Assembly (NCBI GenBank): GCA_036346275.1
Contig: CM070723.1
Coordinates: 7,316,001 to 7,380,000, forward strand
Direction: 5' to 3'
Source: Otatea glauca
Taxonomy: Eukaryota; Streptophyta; Magnoliopsida; Poales; Poaceae
DNA: 64,000 nt
Shown: positions 22,320 through 33,369 of the stretch, in pieces
How the letters are laid out: the number at the start of each line of letters is the position of its first letter
How positions within the stretch are numbered: the stretch's first letter is position 1
Notes under the pieces: model-generated
Seen by the model: only the letters and a program-made list of their open reading frames with translations
Told to the model about the DNA's origin: nothing
The model's database searches: none
Position numbers and translations under genes: made by a program

Positions 22320-25300
22320 TGTGAGACCCCGTTCTGATGAACAGGAACCTCCATGTGATTACTGTGCTATTCCCTGGATCAGTAGCTAGCTCTCACATGT
22401 TTACAACATTCGTATCAAAATCATACACGCAAACAAACAGAAGAACTTACATAACTGAATAATTATACAAACTTCAGTACAAATTTAAACCATTTTAACA
22501 GCGGAAAGTAAAAGCGGAAAACCAAAAGGAAGCTGAAACTCCAAACAGCCTTGCGGTTGCCCACTAAACCAACCCTCAGGCACTGACTAGGCAACCTAGA
22601 AGAGACTATCGTCGAAACCCCCGAGACCTGCTTGAAAGAACGCGTCGTCTGGAAGCTCGCAGTCTTCTTCCTCTGAGACAGCAGATGCAAGATTGAGTAC
22701 ATTGGTACTCAGCAAGACTTATATTGGTTCACAGATACAAATAAATAATTATGCAGGTTGAGCAAATGACAGGCTATGGTTATTTTGCAGTTGCATGAAA
22801 ACATTAAAATGAATAAGCATAATAGATTGCAACATCGCATTTTAATAGAAGCAATTGAAAGTTAGATTGATAAGCAATTATTCTAGATTTTCAACCCAGT
22901 CTACCCGACTGCATAGAACCCGGTGTCGATCCTTTGACACAAAAGATGGTTACAAAACGGTTTCCAAAACCACCACCCATTTTTGAAAGCACCAAAAGAA
23001 CTCTAGCATGGAATAACGTCACCAAGTGCCCTTGACCACGGGCGCGGCTAATCGATTAGATTTGTACTCTGCAGAGTTGTACAGCTTTACCCACAAGGAA
23101 TGATCAACCTCTTTTGCCAGGCCAGTGAACACACTTCCTTTGGTGTGTCGGCAAGGAGATCATAGAGAGCCGTTACATCATCTAGACGTGGCTTTACCCC
23201 AGCCCGAGACGTTAACCCTCGCCCTGAAGACAGAGACACTCACCCAAGCTATGGATCCACATTTATCACACACACACCACGTCTCTATCCAGGGCAAGGC
23301 GTACACCGTTGCATTGGTATGTAGAAACCCCTACAGACAGACCTGACCGGAATGCCTGTGCAATCTCCCGCCTTCCATAGATGCAAAGCCACATATAAAA
23401 TTAATAGGCTAAGACCCGCCCATACAAGCCCTCGTGGTTGTACGAAAAACATGGACTCACCGTCCCATCGCTCGGTCCTTAACCCGACATGGGCGATACT
23501 CCACCCTAGCTACGTGCATATCCTTTTGCACAACGGGCTAGTGCCAAATAATCACCCGCGTCAAACCATAGTTTTGTTTGAGGGTTTTTAGCAAAATATA
23601 ACCAACCATTTTCCAAAAAGATCATATATAGGTTGAAAGATTGAAAAGCGGTAGCGCAAAGCTTTGAGCAAGAATATTAGGCTAGCGATTATACCCAAAC
23701 ACGACATTAAATATGTCTAGTTCAACTAAGGTTTACAAGGTTCACATGTCCATACAAATTGAGGCAAACCATAATTTACAGGATTAACTACAGTTCTAAC
23801 CCAAATTAGCACTTTTAGGGGGAATTATCCGGATGCACTGCACATAAGCAAAAACAACATAAAGTAGGTGAATTATCGGGCTCAACGTGATCAAGGAGTT
23901 GCTTGCCTTGCAAATCACTGTCAGGGATAAAATCCAGATCTGCAGAACCGTCTTCTTCTTCTTCGATGATGTCGGTTTCTACTCGTCGAGAACAAGAAGA
24001 AAAAGAGAATATCAGCAAACTCCAAATGGCAAAAAGAAAATAGACAGACAAACAGGTAAACACAATTCGAATTAAACAGGAGGTTGCTATTCATGAAATA
24101 TTTGAATTCAAACATCGAATTATAGATGCTAAAATTATTTGAAAAGAAAAGATTGTTCATTTGCTTCTTTGGAGGATGCAACAATCAAAGAAACCAGAGC
24201 CCTCTCTGTTTTTCTCAAAATTTCCAAGAAGAGAGCACTTAAAAACTATATCATCTAGGGTTATAAACCTAACAAGATTTATGTGCATTAACTAAAGAAA
24301 GTAGAGTTTAAGTCTTGAATTAGCTAGAGCATACTTTAATTATCAATTCTAATAACTTCTTTTAAATTTTAGGGTTTGGATGAAGCTTGAAAACTATTGT
24401 TGAAAAGCCCCATTAGGATGAACTTTTAAGCATTCCAACTTTAGTCCTTTCTTTTATTTACTTAATTTCATTTTCATGTTTAGTATTAATTTTTCTTAGC
24501 AAACATGATATATAATAGGATATCATGGGAACATTTTGTTTATTTGGAATACTCATAACCCAGGGACTCTACAAAAATTTACTTTTCCTTGATTGGATCA
24601 TCCCAAAAATATTTTATTCATACCACCTTATTTACACTTAAGCATCTCTTTAATTTTTCCTAAAATCACATTTCACTCATCTTCAGAAATTTTTGTATAT
24701 TCTGAAACTACAGAATTTTATACGAATTTAGAAATTAGTTTCACTCAATTTGGCCAGATGATTCAAAAGTTACAAGCATTTGAATTTCAGCCGGCTTCTG
24801 AAAATTCAAATAAAAACAGGATTACGCTTTCGCTACTGGGAGCCTTCCGCCGCGCGCTCCAAAAACGAGTTTAAACCCGCGGCCTCGCTGACGTGTGGGG
24901 TCCACCGGTCAGCGACTCAAAGCAGAGCGCCACGGTTCTCTGCTCGTCGCCGGCGAAGCAGCTCCGCTGTGGCGGAATGGCCAGCACCATGGGCACCAGC
25001 ACACCCGTGCGCACCCATGGGTGGTACCCATTCGCCGGGAGGTGGCCGCCACCGTGAGGGTGCGGCGGCGCCATGACCGCGACGGCGAAAGCTTGGCTAG
25101 AGGCTACGATTCCGTCGGCCTAGGTTTTGTCTAGCTATAGTGGAGCAAGGAGATGCAGACTCACCGGATAGCTGGGTCGGAGATGGGCTGGAACGGCTTG
25201 CCACCGTGCGCCGGCCGTGAGGAAGAAGAACGGCGGTGCGGCGGCGCTACGAGCAAAAAGAGGCCAAAATGGCGAGTGATCAGTAACCCTGGGATGATGA

Positions 25301-26659
25301 GGGAGCTCGGGATGCAACTGATTCGAAGGATTGGGGACGGATTGACTGGATTTCCGAGCTCCTCTTTCGAGCTCGCCCGGCGACGAGGAAGATGATGCCC
25401 TTGAGGCTCGGCTCGTGAAATGGAAAAGTGAGGAGCGATGAGAGCAATGCGGCGAGGGAGAGGCTTAAGGCTGCACGGGAGTGACCGATTTCGCGGTTTT
25501 GGGCGAACTGCACCGGTCGGCTTCTTCTGTACTGGGCGCAACGAAGCGCAGCCTCGCCTCCGAAGCGGCTCGGCCAGGATCAAGTGGGCACAGGCGAGGA
25601 GGAGAAGCTCTACGCGACGTGGAGGGCTGAGCTTGCGCCGGACGGGAGCAGGTGGGAATCGGGCGACGAAGGACGCTGCGGCGTCGATTCTGTCGGCGAC
25701 TCGCCTCGCAGCGGAGGAAGAGAAGTAGAGCAAAAACGCGAGCTGAGGCTGACGGGTGGGGCCGGGGCCCACTGGCAGCGAGACAACGCTTCGTCACAGC
25801 CTCGCCAGAGCGTCAATGTTTCAACAGGGCCGGGCCCACTTGTCAGCGAGACGACGTGTTTAATGCGATGAGACAGAATGAGAAAACTCTAGAGTTTGTA
25901 TTTGTTTATGCCCCAAACTAATTCCAAATTTTCCCAAAATTTTTGAACAAGTCTTGCTGAGAGTCACACGTCTACTGGAAAATTTTGAGACAAAAAATCC
26001 TTTTAGAAAATTTATTAAAATTCTGACACTGTACCCTGGTCCTGAACTTTGATTCCGGTTTTTGATTTAATTAAAGGTTCATTTTCTACGATTTATTTTT
26101 GAAACTTTTTGGAGAGGTTCAAACCCTTATAAGTGGATCACTGTAAAATTTTCAAATCAAAAACATGAACCATTATTTTATACAAATTCTGACAATTGTT
26201 TTCCTTACATTTTGGACCCACTGTATTTGAATTTTGAAGAGGCTTATTTCAATTCATTTAATTATAAAAATTTTACCATTGGTGTATTATACCTCCACGG
26301 ATTTATATAAATTTTCTTGGCTTTACTTGACATTGGTTATTTTTTTCCTCCTTTTTGATTCACTGTTTTTAGTCAAAAAGTAGATACATGATTTATTTAA
26401 CTTAACCCAAGTTTGTAAAAAATTTATTTACTGGTCAAACATTATCACCAGCTTGAATAGGACCTATGGTAAATTTTTCTAAATTTTATCTTCCTCTTTT
26501 TACCTTTTCCTTTGTTTTTCCTTTTATTTAATCTTTTCACAAAACACAAAAATCTAAGGAAATTCTAATTGGAGCAAATAATACCGAAAACTCCAGAAAT
26601 ACTTATTCTCAAATCTATACCGTACATATTTTACTGTTCAAATTTCTCAGGACGTTACA
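22320..26659 (-). mobile_element. Solo long LTR 'E', nested in LTR A, opposite orientation
   Basis: On the minus strand it runs from TGTAACGTCC to GGGGTCTCACA. The 5-bp duplication ACTGT is perfect (22315-22319 and 26660-26664), and A's sequence resumes without loss at 26665. Length is 4340 bp. It is the same family as A but diverged in the GC-rich promoter block (24850-25870). ORFs in that block overlap on both strands, differ from A, B and C, and are treated as chance. No internal region is present. Confidence 0.85.
23907..23978 (-). other. LTR-resident acidic exon, copy E (upstream exon)
   Basis: 72 bp between GAGTAG and AAG|GCAAGC on the minus strand. The frame contains EEEEDGSADLDFIPD. 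It joins in phase to 22596-22672 across a 1234-bp GC-AG intron; that exon contains PDDAFFQAGLGGFDDSLF and a TAG. Indels against copy A are multiples of three. Confidence 0.45.
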
Positions 26660-27600
26660 ACTGTGGTATCAATTTGTATTTGTGCGTACTAGCTACTGAT
26701 TATAGGACTAGTACTGTACGCACATGGTATCCATTTTTGGTATTCATTATCAAAAATAGGGGCCTTACAAGAAACCCCTACGAGCAATCAGTCTCAGAAA
26801 GCCCGTGTTACTCCAGCCTTCTAGCATGCAAAGTTAAACTAGATATTTTGATTGGTTTAAAGCTGTCCCATATCAGCACTTGTGGTTGCACTTATTTCTT
26901 GGTTCGATAGCGTCTCATAGTTCGGTCCTTAATCCGATCCGGGTGATAATCTTCCTCTACACTACGTGCAAGTTCCATGCACATCCCGCTATTGCCAATA
27001 ATCACCGGCATCAAAATCATAGTTTTATTTTCATTTTTATCAAAAATATCAACAACCTTTAATATCATATCCAACCTTTTTAAATTCTCAAGAAACAATT
27101 TAATATGATTATTTCAATTTTCAATACCAAAGAATGGCTAAGCATGATTAATATGTAATCGCATATATCCATGTTGACATTATGTATTGACTAATCTTAT
27201 TCAAGGGTTATCAAGGTTTACAGTTCAATATTTATTAAGAAAGTTTCATAAGATACGGTTTTAGTTACCATCACCACAATATAGCAATTTACAGAAAATA
27301 CAAGCATGCATAAATAGATTTGACAAAACAAAACAAAAATTAAAACACTGGGATCAATATAATCAAAGGGGGTGCTTGCCTTGCTTTGTTGGTTCAGGAT
27401 TTGACTCGGAGTCGAGGTAGATAGTCGTAGCTTCAGATACGTCGGTGTCTACACGTATGTATCGTATAACTGCAATAAGAAGTAATAATAATAAGAGGAA
27501 AAAAGAAATCAATTGAAACCAAATTTAAGAATAAATCAAAATAGAAGGTTCTGGTTATAAAAATATTTTAATTGCTGATTTCTTATTTTTTAGTTCTTTA

Positions 27601-28178
27601 TTTGCTTTATAGGAACCGTGTCTCAGTTGACACGTATTGTAGTGCCTTACAATACGTGTACAGATGGGAACCACACAATATGGACCGTACCTTCTTGAGT
27701 TTCAGGTAAGGGAAATCTCAGCTGAGCATACGGGCAGCTGCCCTCCTTTTGCCAGATATGCAGAAAAAATATGAGGGTCCATTGCACCAAAAATATATTA
27801 AAAAATCGCACTTGTCCCAAAAAATTGTATTTGTAATGCTTACACGTACTAGATATCTACAAATTTCAATTTGAAATCATCCGATTTTCGGTTCTCTTCA
27901 TTGTAGATGAGTTTGAATCCCAATTTTTGCAGGTGCACGTACAAAAACAAGTACTACATCCATGACTTTTATGATGATTTTTGGGAAAGTGCAAGTGCTC
28001 AAATTTAACAACGTGCTCATCAAATCCTTATTCCTAAGGTAAGAAATTGGAGTACCAAATTACAGTTCAATTTTTCCTTTGCTGGATGCTAAAACAAATG
28101 AAGTAGAAAGTGACATTGAACTTCGACAATTATAGTTTAAATCAACAACAGACGGTATCCCAATCAACATAAAAGATG
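27601..28178. other. Low-copy sequence 3' of the sulfotransferase gene
   Basis: No ORF recognised. It contains a perfect 12-bp inverted repeat with a 6-base loop at 27630-27659. The part closest to the gene should include its 3' UTR; I see no clear AATAAA on the minus strand. Confidence 0.4.
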
Positions 28179-29377
28179 TCACGTGAGAGCTAGGCCTGAT
28201 CCACTGAACTTCTCTTCAATGATTGCATCTAAACGTTGCGCCATCTCGGGGGTCATATGATTCACCCAATCCCCGGCCTCTCCTTTCCTGAAGAATAATT
28301 CATGTGAGAACTTGATGAAAATTCCCGAAGTGCCTGTGTTGTTGACTTCTAGGTTTTTCATCTCCTCGAAGCTGCATAGCTTCACGATGTCCATCACTAC
28401 CCCTTCTTCCTCCTCGGCGATGGAGAACGGCTGTCCAAGGAACTGCGCCAGCTTCCTGATGTTGCTGATCGGATCATGCAGCATCTCTTCATACCTCAGG
28501 AACAAGACTCTCTCCGGGCTCTCGTTGCTAGCATTCCAGTACCCAAGGATGTGATCCCAGATGGGGCTACTCATGGACCTGCCGTCACAAGTAAGCTCGA
28601 AAACGTCGGAGAATGAAACGTCGGGTCGAGGCTTTCTGATGAAGTGCCACATTGAAACTAACATGTCCTTTGGGTCTCTGCCGATCAATTTTCATACTGT
28701 ACATTAATCTTAATATCCCGGAAGATATTATTTGTCAGCGTTAAATTGATTCTACTGTTTCGATAAATGTTAAGGCAACTTTCTTGTAAGCGGTAAAAGC
28801 AATAGTACACTACGTTTTAAAACCCACCACAACGCCAAACAAGGATGAGTTCGCCGTACCTCCAGATATAGACGATCTTGCAGTCGGGATTCTTAGCGAT
28901 GGACGCGGGCAGGATCGAGTGGTGCATGTGCGTGGCCATGAGCCTCGGAGACGGCAGCGCGTCCATCTTGCTCCGCCACCCGGCGGTAAAGAGCACCTCC
29001 AAGAACGGGACACAGTCGTGAGGGTTGTGGCGGCGGAGCGGGTGCCCCTCCGCACCGGGCGGGTACAGGCCGCGCGCCATGGTGGCGAAGGCGAGCGCCT
29101 TGAGCCACGTGGTGCCGCACTTGGGCGAGCTCGCGAGGATGACGTCACCACGGCGCGGGGTGAAGCTCCTCTTGATCTCGATGATCCCCGGACAAAAATT
29201 TTCCAGCACCCAGGTCCCCTGGTACTGGCGCAGCCCTAGCTTGGGGTTGCTCGGCAGGGTGGAGATGATGTCGTCGTACTCTTTCGGCCGGGGCACCAGC
29301 GCGGCGTCGTCGCCTTCGGGGAAGACGTCCTTGAACGCTACGGGGCCGGCGAGCCAAGATGCGCTAGTCGTTGTCAT
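28179..29377 (-). CDS. Cytosolic sulfotransferase (plant SOT family)
   Basis: Predicted to transfer sulfate from PAPS to a hydroxyl of a small molecule (flavonoids, brassinosteroids or jasmonate derivatives in characterised relatives) in the cytosol; the substrate here is unknown. Two exons, 29377-28860 and 28677-28179, join across a canonical GT-AG intron of 182 bp to give 338 residues, the usual family length. Visible motifs: 5'-phosphosulfate loop SSPKCGTTWLK (about residues 83-93), candidate catalytic His150 in RLMATH, the 3'-phosphate region IWRDPKDMLVSMWHF formed exactly at the splice junction (171-185), and RKGEAGDW near 303-310. The family's common Ser in PKSGTTW is Cys here, which also occurs in plant members. 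No signal peptide. It is the only apparently intact host gene in the window, between LTR remnants. Confidence 0.9.
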
Positions 29378-29445
29378 GCTGCTTCTCCAATGGCTCTTGG
29401 GGGCCTGGGCAGTTAATGGACAGACAGCAAAACATTTCGGCTACC

Positions 29446-29453
29446 TATATAAA
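29446..29453 (-). promoter_or_regulatory. Candidate TATA box of the sulfotransferase gene
   Basis: Reads TTTATATA on the minus strand, 69 bp upstream of the start codon. That leaves a 5' UTR of roughly 30-40 bases. Position suits a TATA box; no experimental support. Confidence 0.4.
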
Positions 29454-29530
29454 TGTCTGAATGTCGTTCGCGCAAGCATGTGTCACGTCAGGACTGGTTT
29501 GGCTCACGAGCACTGTCCTCTTATTTTCGC

Positions 29531-29618
29531 GATCAGAGATGCTTGTGGGTGCTGCTAGCACCACACACCTTGGCGATCAGAGATGCTTGTGGGTGCTGCT
29601 AGCACCACACACCTTGGC
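29531..29618. repeat. Exact 44-bp tandem duplication
   Basis: Two identical 44-bp units starting 'gatcagagatgcttgtgggt' at 29531 and 29575. They lie about 150 bp upstream of the sulfotransferase start, possibly in its promoter. Confidence 0.9.
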
Positions 29619-29644
29619 TTACTGGTGGTGGTGGCAGTAATCTG

Positions 29645-29792
29645 TCGTGAAAAACGAGGTTGTATATATTTGCCGACAGTTGCTGTCACTAGTCACTGGT
29701 GTGATGGTGACAATATGGTCGTGAAACGCGAGGTTGTATATATTTGTCTACAGTTGCTGTCACTAGTCACTGGTGTGACGGTGACAATTTGG
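29645..29792. repeat. 74-bp tandem duplication
   Basis: Two near-identical units (29645-29718 and 29719-29792) containing 'gaggttgtatatatttg' and 'gtcactagtcactggtgtga'. Few mismatches, so fairly recent. Confidence 0.85.
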
Positions 29793-30211
29793 CGTAGCGA
29801 GCGAAGTATTGATTTTTTTTAGCCTCCTTCTTTTTTTTTCAAATAGTTTTTCTTCAAGTGAAATTAGAAATATAACCCGTCTCAATAGCGGAACGTGCCT
29901 TTTGTGCTCCTACAGTAAAAAGAGACCTCGCACGCTCGCCTGCCGTGATAGGGTTTCTTGCCGCTTTCGTTGCCACGATAGGATTTTCTGCCGCTTTTCC
30001 CTACTGCGGCAGGTATGCTTGGGAGTAGACCTACCGCGCTCCCGCGGTTGGAGAGTGTGGGAGGTACATTCAGCGGTTAGAACGGGACTATATTTATAAT
30101 TTTGTTCAGAAGGCTACATTTACAAAAATAAAGCAAATGAGCTAAAAAAAAGTAATCACTTTGTAGTGAGTGGTAGTATTTATAAGAAGCTGTAGCAGGA
30201 GTATTAGAGGA
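29793..30211. other. Non-coding spacer upstream of LTR B
   Basis: Contains a T-run and a short degenerate repeat ('gataggatttctgccgctt'-like, about 29938-30000). No gene recognised. Confidence 0.4.
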
Positions 30212-32537
30212 TGTAACAGCCTCAAATTAGTGAAATAAATAAAAATAAATTAGAAAGTCTTTTGTGTATTATTTCTGGATTATCTGAATTTTCTAGATTT
30301 ATTGGATATTATTTTGGCTTTTCCTTAATACAAGAAAGTGGATTAAAGGATATAGTAAAATGGTAAAAGTAAAAAGTAAAAATTCCACGTCAACAAAAAA
30401 TTACCAAAGTCATAAGAAAAATCTAAGGGCTCTCCACAGCCAGATTAAGTCGGTGGAAGAGCTGGACTAAATAAAATATAATTTAATCAAAGCAAATTAT
30501 GTGAGAAGAAGTCAGGGTAAAATGGTAAAAGAATTTTGTAGAAATCTCAAGAAGTTATCCTGACTCAACATTTTTACCCTGCCGAGATAAGAACAGTATA
30601 AACCTCCTGTAAAAATATCAGAAATTTAATAAATAATTTTATAATTTTAAAAATTCAAAAACAGTGAATAAATAAATTGGAAAATAGTAATGTCAGAATT
30701 ATTAAAAATTACATATTAATAAATAAAATATGAAACTTTTACATAAGGTGTATAATATCATATTAGACTCTAAAAAAAGTTTTGTAAAATATGAACCTAA
30801 TTTATATCACAAATTAAATGAAAAATAGAATTGACAGAACAGCAACAACTGCATTGTTAGAATTATTTAAAATTATACATGCATCTTAAAATGGTGAAAT
30901 TTTTACAGGAGGCTGTTAATTTCCTTACCGACCTAAATTAAAATTGTTATAAAATTTCTAGTCGGTTTGACTGACGAAACCGCCGTAGAAGTCCCGTTCT
31001 GTCCTGAGTCTTCGTCAGAATTCTTTTTCTTGTCTCGCTGACTTGTGGACCCGGCTTGTCAGCGAGCCGAGCCAACCGATCCCGCTGCCATCTGGCCCCC
31101 ACGCGTCAGTGACTCCCTCACGCATTCTCCCTCTCCTCTCTGCTCTCTCTCTCGCTGAGACGACCGTCTCGGGTCTTCTCGCGCCCGCGCCCAAACCGAC
31201 CTCATCTCCCCATATAAAACCCTCTCGCCTCGTCGCAGCCGACCCAACCAACCCCCTGTGAGTGCCATTTCGCCGCCTCGCCTCTCTTCTTCCCCGTCCC
31301 TGGCAAAACCCGAAAAAGGGGAAAAATCGCCAATTTGTTGTTCCACTCAGTCCTAGCCCAATTCATCTGAGCCGAAGCATCCCGCATCTCCAGGAGCTCA
31401 TCCACGCCATTGGTTTGAGCCCCTCCGCCCCAGCGAGCCGCCGCGCCCCGTTTCTTCCTCCGCCGCCACCGCGTGCAGTGAGAACCCTCTCTGGTTACTC
31501 ATTCTTCGAACCAAAGCTAGAAACGAGGTCCCTGAGGCTCACTGATGCTCGTAAAGGTGATATTCAAGCTCGGGGAAGCCTAATTTTGCAGGAACGCCGG
31601 TTAGTCGTGAGCACCGCTGCCCCTCGCCGGTGGAACCACCCTTCCCGGCCATCTCGGCCGCGCGCATCTTTGCCAGCGTGTGCGACGGTCCATCGGTGCC
31701 TATGGTGGAACCGATTCGCGCGCCATGATCTTCGGTTCGCCGCCGTGAGCTCGATACTGCCGCACTGCTCTGGTCACCGCCAAGCGGGCCGAGCCGTCGA
31801 CCGACGCCCAGTGGCGAGATATGTCGTCGACTAGTGGACCGGTTGGTCGATCGCTTGCGCTTGGCCGTAAGCCGCCAAGCAGCCTGAGCCCACTGTCGGC
31901 CCGTCATTGTCGCGCGACCCGCGCCCACCCCACCGCGGATGGGCCCGGTTGTAAGCGCCTCGGCGCGGTATCGCTAAAAAGGGAAAGCGCGTTTTCCCCG
32001 TGAAAGCGTACTTTCCATTTTCGGCATATTTCTAATTTTCAGTATTTTTTAAATCCTAGAGTATTCAAACTTGAATATCTTTTGAATCATCTACCCAAAT
32101 TTGATGAAATAAAATTTTAAATTCATATAAAATCATTTATATTCAGAATATGTAAAAATATTTCAGAATTGAATTTTATTTGAATTTTGAATTTAAATTC
32201 AAAGTAAGAGTTAGAAATATGTCATACATGAAATTTTTGCAAATGACCACCAAATTTAGTAAAATAAATTTTGTTAGATTCCTTGTAACCCCAGGAACCT
32301 GAATATGTAAAAATACTTAGGGTTTGTTATAATAAAAATTTGAGTTATTGAATACGTGGTAAAATGGTGCAATAATAATAATACAAATAAACTAAATCTT
32401 TAAGTTGCAAATAAGAACAAATAATTAATGCAATCACTTCTGAATTTTGAAGTTATTTTATTTGAATATTTCCATCTGATTTCTTTTTGGCCCTATTGAA
32501 ATTTGGTATTTGTTATGTGTTGCCATACGACGTGTAG

Positions 32538-32597
32538 AACCCGACGAATCCGGTATAATCGACGATCAAGAGTTCGACGTCGAGGAGAATCAACAAG
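32538..32597 (+). other. LTR-resident acidic exon, copy B
   Basis: 60 bp between GTGTAG and AAG|GCAAGC, encoding EPDESGIIDDQEF and an acidic tail ending QQ. It differs from copy A by substitutions only. Its partner exon begins at 35902 and is cut off by the truncation. Confidence 0.45.
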
Positions 32598-33369
32598 GCA
32601 AGCACCCCTTTGATCATATTGATCTCAGCTTTATAACCATTTTCATCAAATGTTTTATTGCGTACTTTATTTTACTAAAGTCTGCTATATTTCTGGTAAT
32701 GGTAGTTGTACCAGTAGTCTTATAGAACTTCCTTGATAAGTAGGAAATTGTGAACCTTGATAACCCTAGAATGACGTAGAAATATGAGATGTCAATTTGG
32801 GTTACTCACATCTAGTGTCATGCTTAGCCATGCTTAAATAAAAGTAAAACATCGACATGGTTAAAAATGTTGGATATGACATTTAAATGGGTATGACCAT
32901 TCTTATGGTTGGATTTTGGTTGGAAAAATGAAAATAAATCTATGGTTTAGATGCGGGCAATTATTGGCAATAGCCGGGTGTGCATGTTTTTGCACGTAGT
33001 GTAGGGGGAAGATTATTGCCCGTGTCGAGTTAAGAACCGAACTATGGGTTGTTTTTAGGTCAAGAATTATCATACAACCACAAGTGCTGGTATGGGACAG
33101 CTCTAACTTATTAAGTTGTTTAAAATTGGCTTTGCACTTGGAAGGCCGGAGTAGTACGGGCTGTTTCTTAATGAATTGCTCGACAGGACGTCCACACTGA
33201 GGTGATCATGGAATAAACGTCTACCAATATAACGGTGTACGCCATACTGTGGGTAGTTCCATCATTTCTATGCTCTGAGTTCTTACGCCACAGAATGGGT
33301 TTATCGTCACCGTACTGGTGCAAAGTCAGGATTAAATAATGTAACAGTTATAACATGACTCTCTGCGGC

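Larger units (their letters stand above)
18185..26769 (+). mobile_element. Solo long LTR 'A' (gypsy, probably Tat type), carrying LTR E
   Basis: Begins TGTAACAGCC and ends GGCCTTACA with a perfect 5-bp duplication AGAAA (18180-18184 and 26770-26774). Without E it is about 4.24 kb. No internal region, primer site or coding domain is present, so it is a solo LTR, the usual product of LTR-LTR recombination. Order: AT-rich U3; a GC-rich block with a TATA-like 'ctatttaag' near 19196; a leader with a splice-donor-like GTGAGA at 19461; AT-rich sequence; the two acidic mini-exons; then 'taataaag' near 22299 shortly before the right end. The start TGTAACA(C/G/T)CC and 4-kb length suit grass Tat-lineage LTRs; this assignment is by resemblance. 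Confidence 0.8.
623..27600 (-). mobile_element. Long LTR 'G', truncated and interrupted
   Basis: Its own sequence is in three blocks: 623-1167, 17762-18184 and about 26770-27600. Read on the minus strand these are collinear with the right 1.8 kb of LTRs A, C and E. The terminus at 623 (TGTAATTATCC) is the inverted equivalent of the right ends of the other copies. The gaps are the CACTA element and LTR A. The block near 27370-27600 stops where the LTR's left half should follow, so the far terminus and target duplication are lost. LTR assignment rests on similarity to A and E, which have 5-bp duplications. The right edge is uncertain by tens of bases. Confidence 0.7.

Noticed and set aside
28817..29558. 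Long ORFs antisense to the sulfotransferase
   Set aside because: GC-rich shadow; the minus-strand gene has all family motifs and a correct splice junction.
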